Assembly (NCBI RefSeq): GCF_028554725.1
Contig: NC_071668.1
Coordinates: forward strand, 59,738,232-59,802,231
DNA from: Zeugodacus cucurbitae
Lineage: Eukaryota; Arthropoda; Insecta; Diptera; Tephritidae
Direction: 5' to 3'
DNA length: 64,000 nucleotides
The notes under the pieces were generated by a model. It was not told the origin of the DNA. It saw only the letters and a list, made by a program, of their open reading frames with translations, and ran no database searches. Below, one piece after another: positions 11,928 through 24,603 of this stretch; the stretch's first letter is position 1; each line of letters opens with the position of its first letter. A program made the translations under genes and the position numbers.

Positions 11928-12512
11928 TCTTCTTCTTGACTGGCGTAGACAACGCTTACGCGGTTATAGCCGAGTCTAAAACAGCGCGCCACGTATCCCT
12001 CCTTCTGGCAGTTTGGCGCCAATTGGTTATTCCAAGCAAAGCCAGGTCCCTCTCCACCTGGTCCTTCCATCGGAGTGGATGTCTCCCTCTTCCTCGGCTT
12101 CCACCAGCGGGTACTGCATCGAATACTTTCAGAGCTGGATCACTTTCATCCATTCGAACAACATGACCCAGCCAGCATAGCCGCTGTTTTTTTATTCGCT
12201 GGACTATGTCTATGTCGTCGAATAACACATACAGCTCATCGTTCCATCTTCTGCGGTATTCGCCGTTGCCAATTCTTAAGGGACCATAAAACTTCCGCAA
12301 AACCTTTCTCTCGAAAACTCCTAGTGCCGTCTCATCGGATGTTGACATTGTCCACGCTTCTGCACCGTAAAGTAGGAAGGGAATGATGAGAGACTTATAG
12401 AGTTTGGTTTTTGTTCGTCGAGAGAGGACTTCACTTTTCAATTGCCTACTTAGTCCATAGTAGCACCTGTTGGCATTCAGCGTTGGATTTCCAGGCTGAC
12501 ATTGTTATTGCT
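11928..12512 (-). pseudogene. RTE-like retrotransposon, 3' fragment (copy 1)
   Basis: A minus-strand frame of about 160 codons (11956-12441) encodes the C-terminal tail of an RTE-like non-LTR reverse transcriptase. It contains RRTKTKLYKSLIIPFLLYGAEAW, EYRRRWNDELY and RLCWLGHVVRMDE, followed by a PAGGSRGRGRHPLRW segment. The element's 3' end is at 11928, with an AAGAAGAAGAAT tail on the element strand. It is 5'-truncated, as is usual for LINE insertions: the polymerase core and endonuclease are absent. Sequence matches copies at 14826 and 31944 closely. Confidence 0.85.
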
Positions 12513-13660
12513 GTTAACTCTATTAGTCATCAATAATTTCATAAAGACTTAGTCCGGGAGCTTCACAGTATCATAATCTGGAATAGATGTCGTTAGTGAA
12601 ACCACATTACCGTTTGAAATTCGAGTCAAGCGGAGGCATCCTAAAGGATGACTAATTTTCATTGACTATGTGACGGCACTCCTCCTTCCTTTGAGTCCTT
12701 TGAGATACCAGTCAAAGGACCAAAATCGGTCTATAAAAATCACCTTTGACATCGTCAAGCATAATTCCCTACAGGGTTCTCTCTATGCACTTCAGCTTTT
12801 ATTGTGGTTTCATGCATAAACTTTATGCGTTTGCATATGTGCCGCAGTTTGCTCATACGCTCACGTTGTTGCATGGTTTAAGGGATTTTTAAATGTTGCA
12901 ACAATAAAAGTCACATAAATATGCATGCAACTTGCACAACTTTTGTGTGCACATGTGCACTTTGACACCACACCACACTGCACGTTCGCAACTTTCCGCT
13001 GGTTGCCTTGGCACTAAGCTGCTGTGGCAATTTCTCAACCAGCGTAAGCGAGTGAATTTAGATTTTTGCTACCACGTAGTTTTTGTTATATCGTTATTAT
13101 TTTGAAATAATTTCCACACTTTGTTCGTGTCTCTTTGTTTTGCAATTACCTCTGTTTTCGAGGAGCAGCCATCGTAATTGTACTCATACTCTCATTGTGT
13201 ACTGTATGTATTTGCATGAGGTGCTTCAACAACAGTATTTAAGCTGAAAGTTTATGTTGAAAATTTATTCTTGCTCGGGGATTTTCGTTGGCGATTAAGC
13301 ATTTCAAATGGGATTTTACTTCGTTTTTCCGCTTGTTGTGCTTACTTCTGTTTATGCTCCTTTCTCTATTAATACCAAAGCCATGTAATAATTTTTCACT
13401 TTTCATATAAGATATTTAAGTGGTGTAATTTGCTGTTTACATGTGTCCTAAATTATAGGTGGTGTCACTTGTGTGGCGAAAAACGAGTACACTCAAAACT
13501 TTTATTTTTCGGTTTTTGACAGAATATCATTATTTGTAAGGAGATTCCACATATTTTTTTTAAGTGAAAATAATATTTCTGGAAGTTTCGATTTGTTTGT
13601 AGCCTGAAGACCGACAAAATAAGATACGACCTTTATAAAGTATTAATTTTACAACACTTC
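12513..13660. other. Non-coding DNA, nothing recognised
   Basis: No supported gene or repeat. Several locally GC-richer patches (about 12780-13040) contain GCATG/CACGTT-type words but no recognisable element. Confidence 0.4.
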
Positions 13661-14525
13661 AACTCCTGGAAAAGTCCCTCGACAAACGGAACGACATCCA
13701 TCATCTTTTTGTCGACTTCAAAGCTGCTTTTGATAACACTCACAGAAGCCGCATATTCCAAGTCATGCCCATACTTGGTATCCCTGCAAAACTCATACGG
13801 TTATGTAGAATACCGTTGAGTACAACTATTAGCTCCGTCAAAAAAGGAGCACCTCTCGGAGCCGTTCGGTACCAGAAGAGGCTTAGACATGGTGATTCCC
13901 TCTCGTGCGTTTTCTTCCATATAATGCTGGCAAAATTGATTCTCGCCGCTAATCTGAACAGCAGTGGCACTATCTATTCTAAAAGAACATTTCTACTGGG
14001 ATATGAGGATGACATTGACATCATGGCCCTTACCAACAGAGCCGTCAGCGCAGATTTTTCAAGCCTAGAAATAGAAGCGAAAGCGGTTGGTCTTGTGTAG
14101 AACGAGGGGCACCTACAAAGATTCCTAGCGTCTTGAGAACTATGTTACTCTTGACTGCTATAAATTTCAAAGAGTTAAGGAATTTGTTTATCTCGGAACC
14201 AGCAAAAATTACCGAAGAAGATGGAATCATGAACTGTATGAATTTTTTGACGATATGGATATAGTTAAGCGTATCCATCGAATGCGCATTAGGCCATGGG
14301 GTATTTATGGTAGACGTTGGTTCAGTGAAATGTTCTTTCGATTCGCGACCCATGGGTGGACAACCGAAGCAAGTGCACCCTATTCATTCTATGGAAGGAC
14401 AAAGCGCATTGGGACCTGTCTGCACTTGGAATGCACAACTGGCGTGATCTCGCAAATAATAGAGACAGTTTTGTGTTCTCGGCCCAGACCGACTCACGGT
14501 TGTAGTGCTAAAGAAGAAGAAGTGT
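13661..14525 (+). pseudogene. RTE-like retrotransposon, diverged copy (copy 2)
   Basis: A degraded plus-strand reverse transcriptase. HHLFVDFKAAFD (13697-13735) is the first catalytic Asp motif of the polymerase. IPAKLIRLCRI and RLRHGDSLS follow, then YEDDIDIMA around 14000. The last occupies the YADDIDIIG active-site position, with Ala replaced by Glu. After a stop the C-terminal NHELYEFFDDMDIVKRI motif remains near 14230-14275. It ends in an AAGAAGAAGAAG tail at about 14511-14522. It is much more diverged than the other copies, so either an older insertion or a separate subfamily. Inactive. Confidence 0.8.
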
Positions 14526-14825
14526 AGTTGCTCTCCTGAAATATATTCGGAGAATAACAACGGGGAAGTCGGTTGTCCTTCCGATTCGGATATTGTAAGA
14601 AACGATTTTACTGATATCCGGTATAGCATTATATGAGAGGCTTATTCGTTGTTTTGAATTTCTCGATTTTTTCATTTCACATATAGCTAATTTCTTTGAA
14701 TATTTATATCGAAACAGTTTATCTGTGATAATCAATTTCTTTTTACCGTCATTGGATTTTCCTCTGACAACAAATGGTTCAGGTGGAGCCCTGAGTCTTC
14801 ATATAAGCTCAACTAATGGCTTTTG
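14526..14825. other. Non-coding spacer between two RTE copies
   Basis: No recognisable feature. Confidence 0.4.
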
Positions 14826-15846
14826 TTTAATTCTTCTTCTTCATGACTGGCGTAGGCACCGCTTACGCGGTTATCGCCTAGTGCACAACACCGCGCCACG
14901 CATCTCTCCTTTTGGCAGTTTGGCCAATTGATAATACCAAGTGAAGACAGGTCCTTCTCAACCTGCTCCTTCCATCGGAGTGGAGGTCTCCCTCTTCCTT
15001 GGCTTACACCAGCGGGTACTGCATCGAAAATTTTCAGAACTGGGGAACTTTCGTCCATTCGAACAACATGACCCAGCCAGCACATCCGCTGTCTATGTCG
15101 TCGAACAACACAAACAACTCATCATTCCATCTTCTGCGATATTCGCCGTTGCCAACGTAAATCTTTCGCAAAACCTTTCTCTCGAAAACTCCTAGTGCCG
15201 TCTCATCGGATGTTGACACCGTACACGCTTCTGCACGGTAAAGTAGGACGGAAATGATGAGGGACTTGTAGAGTTTAGTTTTGGTTCGTCGAGAGAGGAC
15301 TTTACTGTTCAATTGCCTACTCAGTCTAAAGTAGCACCTGTTGGCAAGAGTTATTCTGCGCTGGATTTCGAGGCTGACATTGTTCGTGTTGTTGATGCTG
15401 GTTCCCAGGTATACGAAATTATCTACGACCTCGAAGTTATGACTGTCAACAGTGACGTGGGAGCCAAGACGCGAATGCGCTGACTGTTTGTTTGACGACA
15501 GGAGATATTTCGTCTTGTCCTCGTTCACCACCAGACCCATTCGCTTCGTTCCTTATCCAGGCGGGAAAAAGCAGAACTAACGGCGCGGGTGTTGTTTCCA
15601 ATGATATCGATATCATCGGCGTACGCCAGTAGCTGTACACTCTTATAAAAATTGTACCTTCTCTGTTTAGCTCTGCGGATCGAACTATTTTTCCAGCATC
15701 AAGTTAAAGAAGTCATACGATAGCGAGTCACCTTGTCTGAAACCTCGTTTGGTATCGAAGGGCTCGGAGAGGTCTTTCCCGATCCTGACGGAGATTTTGG
15801 TGTTGCTCAACGTCAGCTTACACAGCCATATTAGTTTTGCGGGGAT
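14826..15846 (-). pseudogene. RTE-like retrotransposon fragment (copy 3)
   Basis: Minus strand, 3' end at about 14826 with a GAAGAAGAAT tail. It covers the later part of the RT (the FDTKRGFRQGDSLS and YADDIDII regions in broken frames, 15600-15780). It then holds the thumb/connection region in a frame of about 168 codons at 15034-15540 (MGLVVNEDKTKYLLSSNKQS, FVYLGTSINN), and the C-terminal WLGHVVRMDE segment (14813-15085). It breaks off at about 15846 in the IPAKLIRL region. Frame interruptions near 15060, 15110 and 15550 show it is dead. Confidence 0.85.
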
Positions 15847-17539
15847 TTTGTTTAATTCATTATTTTAAAATAGATTTCAATGAAGTTAAGTACGTTTTGA
15901 AACGTTTAAAAATAAAATTAATCAATTTTATTAATTTTTTTATGAGCTAACGTGCATACTTCTATCGAGCAAGTGATATTTTAAGGAATAAATTAATTCA
16001 TGTTGACTTAATGTCATAGAGAGAGTGTAAAAATAACTACAGAAGGAATAAAAATTATTATTATTAAAATATATATTTATATATATATTTTATTTATATT
16101 TCTTAGATATTCTGAATCATCAAAATGGTTTAGTCATAAAGGTGAAGATACCTATCGAGTCTATTATAGTACAAAGAAGATGACTGAAAAAAAATATATA
16201 TATATGTATGTGTGGAGGATTCGACAGACAGCAACAATGTTCAACTATAAACAGAGCGTCGAAAGGCGCCAATTGCTGAGGCACAATCTTTCCTAGAAGT
16301 ATGTATAAGTTGGTGTCCATGGGTGCATGAGCAAAACTTTTGCCACAAACTTTTGTTCAACCAAACTTTCAACTTACCTTGTCGACAACACAAAGAATAA
16401 GGTGCCACAAGTCTATGTAGAAACGTAGTGGTTGCACGTGAAGACAGAATTGAGCGAGGGCGAGAGCGGTAAGCTCATCAAGCGGCGCCACCGAAGTGCA
16501 TGCGAAAATATGAATACAAATTTATGTTAATAAGTTTTGTTGTTTCAAGATTTTACATTTGTATGTATAAGTATGCTTGTCATTGCACAAATATTTAGCT
16601 ATACGTAGGTCTAACGCCTATTATTATGCTATAATCTCAGCTTAAAAGTGTTTTGGGCGTCATTTACACCTCTACACTAATATTCACACATACATATATG
16701 CAAACACGATTATATCAACATATGCTCAGCCACCTAAGTATAATGGGTTTAGTGTAGAATACATCACTTTCACAGCTTCCATTTCCTTCACTAACACTCA
16801 ACTTCTCTTCATGCTCTTTCCTCAGCACACACAAGTACCTTCAGCTACAAGTATTATTATTATGACTGCATCTTGTAGTTAGTGGTTTTGTTGATATTTC
16901 TGGTGTTGATAGTTTGGCCTGGTCGGTTAGTTGCTCAACTTGGTTTGGTTTGGCTTTTCTTGTTTGCTCGGCTTGGTTAGTTTAAGGTATTTAGTTAAGT
17001 GTTATGAGTTTGTTTGAAATTCTCCAAAGTGTTGTGTATAGTACACTTATGAAAATACTTATACATATACATATATATGTAGTCCTTGGTGTTTGCTTTC
17101 AGGTTGGTGTTAATACTTTTATGTACTACTTGTTTATACTGATGAAAGTGTGTTGTACACCAAAGTTTCTTGTTTCTTTAGTTGTATTGTGTAGAGCTGA
17201 TGTTTTGCTTGTGATTAAGATAATTTTGCGGCAAACATTTCAACCATAAACTTTGGTTAACAACTTAATTGGAGGTTGTCAGTTTGAGTTGTTAAATTTT
17301 ATAGTTGATGTTTAAGAACTTATTTTTTTTAGTTTATTTGATTGTTTTTGCATTATTAGAAAAACTTATTATTTATTGATAAATTTTTACTTGGTTGGGG
17401 TTTTAAGACCGATATCTCGAATTTCATCCTATTTTTGGATTATTATTTGTGAATTTTCTTCAGTATTCTCTACTTGTTTCTTTATAATTTTTTGGTATTT
17501 ATTGTTTTAAGGTGAGTTGACAGTTTATATATAGACCGC
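15847..17539. other. Non-coding DNA, nothing recognised
   Basis: AT-rich DNA including TATATA tracts near 16065-16095 and 16195-16210. No gene supported. Confidence 0.4.
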
Positions 17540-18612
17540 GCAGGTTGAAAGTTTTAAGCTTCGCCAAGGCTACATTCACTTGATCCTTCCACCTCAGTTT
17601 CGGTCGTCCTTTTCTTCGTCGGCCGCCAGGGGGTAACGTATCGTATCTTTTTCATTCGATCATATGCCCAAGCCAGCGCAACCCCAGTATTTTTATCGCA
17701 TCGCGTGCGATAAAACCTTCGGGGACTTTTCTCTCGAACGCACCTAAGCAGTGCTCATCTTTATTGGTCATTGTCCATGCTTCCCCAGCATACATTAGGA
17801 CGGTTATGATAAGTGACTTATAGAGCGTTACTTTGGTTTTGCGAGAGGGCTCTACTTTTCAATTGCCGACTGAGCCCAATGTAACACCTGTTGGCAAGAG
17901 TGATCTCTAATTGATTTCAAGGCTGACTTTGTTGTAAAGAAATCGCACAATAAAGGGTCGCCTTGTCTGAAACCTCGTTTGGTATCGAAAGACTCGGAGG
18001 GGTACTTCCATATTCAAAAGGAGCTAGTCGTAGCGCTCAAAGTCATCTTACATAGCCGTATAAGTTGTATGGGTATCTCCAAATTAGACGTTGCGGCATA
18101 GAAGCGCTCCCTTTTTGTGCTATCAAAATCAGCTCTGAAATCGACAAAGATTTGGTGTGTGTTGATTCTCTTTTTACGGGTCGGAAGCCACACTGATAAG
18201 GTCCAATCAATTTGTTGACGATGGGCTACAGTCTTTCACATAGTACGCTTGATGAGACCTTACATGCGATATTTACAAGACTGATCCGGCGTGCGCAGAT
18301 TGCGGTATCATCTTTCTTGTCGATAGAGTGAAACACACTCCGGTTCCAATCGTAGGGCATGCGTTCTTCCGACCATATTTGGCACATGAGTTGATGCATG
18401 CGCACTATCTGATCCTCACCGCCGTATTTGAATAGACTGTGACTTTGTTGTTTTTAAGTCGGGCAATTGCTATTTGAACCTCGTTATGGACAGATAGTGG
18501 TATGACAACGTTGTCGTCAACGACTGTGGATTCGGTTCTACTTCCGTGCTATCGATAGAATTGGTGTCCCCGTTTAGCAAGCTCGAGAAGTGTTCCCTCC
18601 ATATCCTAAGTA
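17540..18612 (-). pseudogene. RTE-like retrotransposon fragment (copy 4)
   Basis: Fully frame-broken, but the nucleotide sequence follows the other copies on the minus strand. It runs from the C-terminal region (17560-17700), through the RRTK...LYKSL region (about 17820-17860), to the RGFRQG region (17965-18000), the polymerase palm (18060-18250) and the linker before it (18400-18612). An internal deletion joins the two halves near 17936, removing the YADD region. It diverges strongly from copies 1, 3 and 5, so it is old. Confidence 0.75.
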
Positions 18613-19338
18613 CAGATAGAACTCATCAACTTAGAGAAACTCATCAACTGATAATTTATTGCATTATGGAGTCAAATTAATTAAAAGATTTTAGGTGAGT
18701 ATATTGGTTTGGTGAAAGTTCTGTAAGTTTAAAGCTCATATTTCTAAAGTTTAATAAAGAAGCTTAAATTAAACAAGTCCTTAAATATACTACAATAAGT
18801 AGTTTGGGTGCTAAGTAAGCTTGATTCTAGTACATCTGTAAAGCTTTCGAAAGCTCGTACTAGCAGTAAGTATGAAATATAGCAAGCTTTTTAACGAAAC
18901 TACAAACTTGCTGGAATAACGCGCTAGAGGTAGTTCTGCTAAAAGCTAGTAAGCAGCGTAATCCATATAGCTATATACTAGCAGTATACATTTGCAGCTA
19001 TTTAGCAAATAATATCCCTAAAGGCATATTTAAGCTTTTCCCAAGATAAAATTGTTGATAGAATTCTTTCTTGGAATTTCGTCTGTATTTTTTCCAAACT
19101 CTTAAAATATTTAGTTTGCGCCAAAATGTAGGCAACATATTTGTAGATAGATATACGAGTATATTACGTAATAAGTATAAACTGAAATTTAAGAATTAAA
19201 ATTGGTGTTAGCCAAAAATAAATGTGGAAATGTATTTATTGTGTTTATTTAGTAGTAATTAAGTAAAAGATAATTTAATTAGTGACCAAATGTGTGATTT
19301 TTACAAATATATTTTATATAAAATATTTGAATATTAGT
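18613..19338. other. Non-coding DNA, nothing recognised
   Basis: AT-rich DNA. AAGCTT- and AGCT-containing words recur between 18720 and 18980, without a clear period. Confidence 0.35.
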
Positions 19339-19740
19339 TTATTATCCTCTGAACAGGGTATATTAAAATTGTCACGAAGTTTTGTAACACTCAGAAGGAA
19401 GCGTCGGAGGCCCTATAAAGTATATATATAAATGATCAGTATGTTGACCTGAGTCGATTTAGCCATGTCCGTCTGTCTGTCCGTCTGTCTGTCCGCCTGT
19501 CTGTCCGTCTGTATATATACGAACTAGTCCTTCAGTTTTTAAGATATCGTTTTGAAATTTTGCAGATGTTATTTTTTTCAGAAGCTGCTCATTTGTCGGA
19601 ACTACCGATATCGGACCACTATATCATATAGCTGCCATACAAACTGAACGATCGAAATCAATGGCTTGTATGGAAAACTTCCGCATTTGACGTGATATCT
19701 TCACGAAATTTGACATGGATTACTGTTTAAGTAAAATATT
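19339..19740 (+). mobile_element. DINE-1-type element of a second lineage, 3'-truncated
   Basis: Starts with a degraded TATCCTCTGAACAGGGTATA hairpin. It continues through GTAACACTCAGAAGGAAGCG and CCCTATAAAGTATATATATA to a CCGTCTGTCTGTCCGTCTG microsatellite at 19469-19512. A body with CTGCTCATTTGTCGGAAC and ATATAGCTGCCATACAAACT follows. I recognise this ordered pattern from DINE-1/INE-type repeats abundant in Drosophila. It breaks off just before the HINE copy at 19748, in the same orientation. No coding capacity. Confidence 0.7.
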
Positions 19741-19747
19741 TTCTTTT

Positions 19748-20886
19748 TTATACTCTCGCAACAAAAGTTGCTCAAGAGAGTATTATAGTTTTGTCCACAT
19801 AACGGTTGTTTGTAAGTCCTAAAACTAAACGAGATAGATATAGGGTTATATATACCAAAGTGATTAGGGTGACGAGTTAAGTTCAAATCCGGATGTCTGT
19901 CTGTCCGTCCGTCTGTCCGTCCGTGCAAGCTGTAACTTGAGTAAAAATTGAGATATCTTAATAAAACTTGGAACAAGTATTCCTTGGCACTATAAGAAGG
20001 TTAAGTTTGAAAATGGGCGGAATCGGACCACAGCCACGCCCACAAAATGGCGATAACCAAAAACACATAAAGAGCTATAACTAAGCCATAATTAAAGTTA
20101 TGAAAATACAATTTGGAACATAGGATCGCATTAGAGAGGGGCACATTTGAATGTAAGTTTTTTGGAAAAGTGGGTTTGACCCCGCCCCCAAATAGGTTTT
20201 TTGTATATATCTTGCAAACCAATAAAGCTATATAAACCAAACTCTCTGCAGTCGTTTATTTTAGCCGTTTCCTTATACAGTCCAAAAATTAAAGAAATCG
20301 GATAATAACCACGCCCACCTCCCATACAAAACTTTGGTTTAAAATTACTAAAAGTGGGTTAACTCACTAACGAAAAACGTCAGAAACACTAAATTTCACA
20401 TAAGAAATGACAGATAGAGGCTGCACTCAGATTTTTTTACAAAATGGAAAATGGGAGTGGCGTCGCCCACTTATTAGTCAAAAACCATATCTCAAGAACT
20501 ACTCTACCGATTTCAATGAAATTCGGTATATAATACGTTCTTGACACCATGATGACACTGGTGGAATATGGGCGAAATCGGTTCACAACTGCGCCTACTT
20601 CCCATACTACTTTGAATCCTTCTGATTCGTTCACTTTATAATGTATACATAAGGAACCGATAAAAGTAGCGAAATAAAACTTTATACAAATACTGTATTT
20701 CAGCTGTGACATCACTTAAGGAAAAATTGTCAAAATCGAACCATGACTTTTCAAGCCCTTGATATCAAACATGAATAACTCAGTGCCTAAGGGTAATTTT
20801 TCACCGAAAATATAGGTAAATCTCTAAATAAATTGCGAGAGTATAAAATGTTCGGTTGCACCCGAACGTAGCCTTTCCTTACTTGT
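19748..20886 (+). mobile_element. HINE/DINE-1-like element, copy 3 (near full length)
   Basis: A good reference copy in plus orientation. The 5' hairpin TATACTCTCGCAAC/GTTGCTCAAGAGAGTAT is at 19749-19783. The GTCTGTCTGTCCGTCCGTCTG microsatellite is at 19894-19923. An interior with several short GGGCGTGGC-like/GCCACGCCCAC words follows. The inverted subterminal motif TTGCGAGAGTATA is at 20832-20844, then the GTTCGGTTGCACCCGAAC stem-loop and the CCTTACTTGTT end. No transposase is encoded. Confidence 0.88.
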
Positions 20887-23329
20887 TTTTACTTACTTTT
20901 TCTTACGTCTTTAGATTTGCTTAAACACATAGTTACTAAAAGAAATGCACCTGTGAAGGTTATATTAGCTTCGGTACAGACGAAGTTAACGTTTTTTCTT
21001 ATTTTGATTTTCATTTCACAAAATGTTTTATACTATTTCTTTTTATCTCCAATAATTGAGAAAATATTTCGTTAAGACAACCATTTGGAAAATATGTTTG
21101 CAAAACTAATATTGCAATAAATCAATTTTTAAAATTCATTAGTTAAGGAAATCGTATAAATATTTTACCCGCTTGATAAGTGGCAATTAAAACAATTTCT
21201 ACTGAATTTTTAAACCAACTGAATGTATCAAAAATTAAGAAATTTTCATATATCATGTAAGCACCTTGGTAATTCCCTGTTAAAAGTTTGAGAAATAAAA
21301 CCAAAATATTGCAGAGTTGTTGTATTACTACAGAAAACTATTTTACGCAAATGAAACTAAATTAAATTAAATCGAAAATGTACGTTTTCAAGTAGTTGTG
21401 TGGAATATTTAAATTTCTAATTAAAATGCAAAGCTTTTAATTAACTTGAAATGCTTGCAGCGTGGGAAAATAGTTCAACGAGCAGGAATGCTCGAGAACA
21501 TGCATGTCAAACTCAAACCAACTGCCACACATAAGTGCGAGCATTTACATGCTATGCATGTGAGCATACGATAATGTATTTTTATATTGGTTTTACACTT
21601 AAATTGTATGAAGTTTTCGTGTGAGTGGATATAGATATAGATATACCTATACATGCTGTAGGAAATTGAATCAAAGATGCTTTGAAGTAGTGAGGCAAAC
21701 GTTTCCAGAACTGATATCTGAGCTCAACAGAAGGTTTCATTTCATTTCAACTTTTTTTTCAAAATTATTGAAATCGGAATATGAGATTTCAAGCTCCCAG
21801 ACATCGAACATGAAGACCCCAACACCGAAGGATACCTAATAATACGTTTTTCAAACATCCGATGGGCTTTATACGACAGATATCGGGTAATATGTTAGAT
21901 AACTTCAGCCTAGAAATTACCCCAGACCTTATACTATATTTAAGGATGACTCTAGCGGACTTTGTGGAAACTTCCATTTGGATGTACATCTTATAAATCT
22001 TTCAGCTTTGCTTTCGATAAAAAAATTAAATTCTGTTTTTTTCTGGCTTGTAATGTTACTGCTTTTACCACAGCGCTTTTGTGAACACTCGCTACATTTT
22101 AACGACTTCAAATTTTACGTTGAACCTTTTCACCTGTAATTCGAGCTAAGAGACGCACTATCAACGCTTGTGTCTGGCCCTACTTGTTTCGCCTGACGGG
22201 TGTCAAAAACAACTAACCAAGCAATTGCTTAAAAACACAAAAATCTTTTCAACGTACTCCTACTTTTCGGTAGAGAAACTTCGTCGACATTCAACATTTA
22301 GGTATATAACCAATATTACAACAGCCATAGGAATGAGGTGGCCTCCCTTCGCTTCTGCATTGAGTCAGCTGTAGCAGGTGTAAATCTTGTATATATTTGT
22401 GTGTATATCTAGAATTATATACTCTAATAGCTGCTTGCAATACTATTTCACGGCTCATTGCTATGCATGGCAAAGCGATAAACCAATCCATACTGCACCT
22501 CTATATATATTTACAAATTCAGAATATACTCTGAAATACTAACTAGAAGTTTCACCACAAAGCCCACAAGCATTGAGTGAATGTTGAATGCTTGAATGGA
22601 ATTTATTATGGCACTACAGTTAAATTCAGCACTCCACTGCATCTCTAACTACATTCATACCTTTGCTTACCGCTTGCTGCTAACTGAGAGCTGATTTTAG
22701 CTTACGTATTCTAGTGTATATAAATATTGGTGTAATATAATGTTTAAACATCAGCATCAACCGACCAACTTTGGAGTAGTCCTTCTAAGGCAGCAACACT
22801 CGTAACAGAAACAACAATAACACTCGCACTTAAAGTTTTAACTATTTACTTGTAACTTGAGCTGTTTGCTTTATGTCTCGTGCAGTTTGCCAAAGTTGTA
22901 TTTGTACTAGTTTCGGCAATTTAAGTTCGTTTAGTACCTGGAACTTGCATCTTACTTTGCATATATATACCATAGTTGCTTTTAGTTTGTCAATTTTCTG
23001 TAATACAAACCAAAATTTAATGAAAAGCAAAAAGAGCAAAAACCATAAGAAACTTACCAAAAATATATCGAGAAGAATTCTGTGATACTAAACTAATGTT
23101 AAAATTCAATCGAGGAGTGGCATATAAGTTAGTCGTATGGTGTCGCTGGAAATATGATTTTAATATATTGTCCCATATATATCTTCTTCTTCAACAGTTG
23201 TTTGCAATATAAGTTCTCAGCTGTGTGAACCTATGGCAAATCGTTAATTAGGTAATGATCTGAACTGGCATCTAGTAGCAAGTCTGTCTTGACGCCTGAA
23301 TGCTATCATATATACCATATGCTACTTAT
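20887..23329. other. Non-coding DNA, nothing recognised
   Basis: AT-rich DNA with short GATATA runs near 21629-21645. Frames up to about 72 codons lack recognisable domains and overlap on both strands. Confidence 0.4.
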
Positions 23330-24037
23330 TATACTCTCGCAATAAAGTTGCTAAGAGAGTATTATAGCTTTGTTCACATAACGGAAATACATAAAGTGCC
23401 ATAACTAAGCCATAAATAAAGCTATGGAAATAAAATTTGGTAGAAAGGATCGTTCCATAAATGGGCATATTTGGATATCATTTTTTTTGGAGAAGTGGGT
23501 CGCCCCCTAGTAAGTTTTCTGTACATATCTCGTAAACTACTTAAGGTAGGTACTTTTTAGGTACTACCTTATACAAACCAAAAATGGAGGACATCGGATT
23601 ATAACCGCGCCCACCTCCCATACAAAGGTTATGTTGAAAACTACTAAAAATGCTTTAATTCAGTTAGGGAAAACACCAGAAACCTTAAATTTCATTATAA
23701 AGAAGGCACAGAAGGGCTCCACCCAAATTGGTATACAAAAGTTTAGGTGGGTGTGGCTCCGCCTACTTATTGGTCAAAAACCATATCTCCGAAACTACTC
23801 AACCACTTGACACTTAATTTGTAATATTTTCCTTACATCCCAATGATATGTTGTGAAAATAGGCCAAATCGGTTCACAACCACGCCTACCTCCTATATAC
23901 CAGAACTTTGAAGTCGACCTGAATAGTTTACTTTACTATGTAAAGTAAGCACTAGTGAAGATATAAATACTGCATTTTAGTGTTGCAGCCTATTCTAAAA
24001 ATCGTCGAAAGCGGACTAACTTAGCCCTTCCTTATTT
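23330..24037 (+). mobile_element. HINE/DINE-1-like element, copy 4 (internally deleted)
   Basis: The 5' hairpin TATACTCTCGCAATAAAGTTGCTAAGAGAGTAT region is intact at 23331-23362. The sequence then jumps from CATAACGG directly into the mid-body, so the microsatellite and about 200 bp are missing. The 3' end keeps TTAGCCCTTCCTTAT, but the stem-loop and inverted TTGCGAGAGTATA are lost. The copy is about 0.7 kb. Confidence 0.78.
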
Positions 24038-24603
24038 CTTCTTATGATCATCTCGTTGTATAGTCATATTCTATAAGTGCATATTGACGGGTTCAGCTAA
24101 AGGGAGTCTTGACGAGATGGCCTTTCTTAACAGAAAGAAGAATTTTCTTATAGCGAGTATTCAGAGAGCTAAAAAAATGGGAAAAATATTTCTCAAGGCT
24201 CCATCACTACTTGAGCTTATTCTAGAACTTGGCATCAATTTCTTGTCACATAATTTAAGATGGTTTTGGGTTAATCGAAGGTATACAAGTATTATCTTTA
24301 CTAAATAAATATAATTAGTTTTCCCAATAACTTCAATTATTCGCGACTATAAATCATATCCTAGATGCAATATAGCCAATAAGGTAAATAAATCGGTCTC
24401 AAGTTTTGTCAATCTGTTGGAATTTTCCCTGATTTTTTTCCAATATACAAAAATTAAGTAAATATATATCTTCTAGTGTTAGTATTATTTATAAATATAT
24501 TAATCTCGCTGTTTATTTTTAAATGAATAGTCTCTGAATTAACTGAACGTTTGGAATTTTATGTGATGTTCCGTTGAAAGAAATTAAAAAAATAGCTACC
24601 TTA
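24038..24603. other. Non-coding DNA, nothing recognised
   Basis: Contains only a 74-codon frame near 24084 with no recognisable family. Confidence 0.35.
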
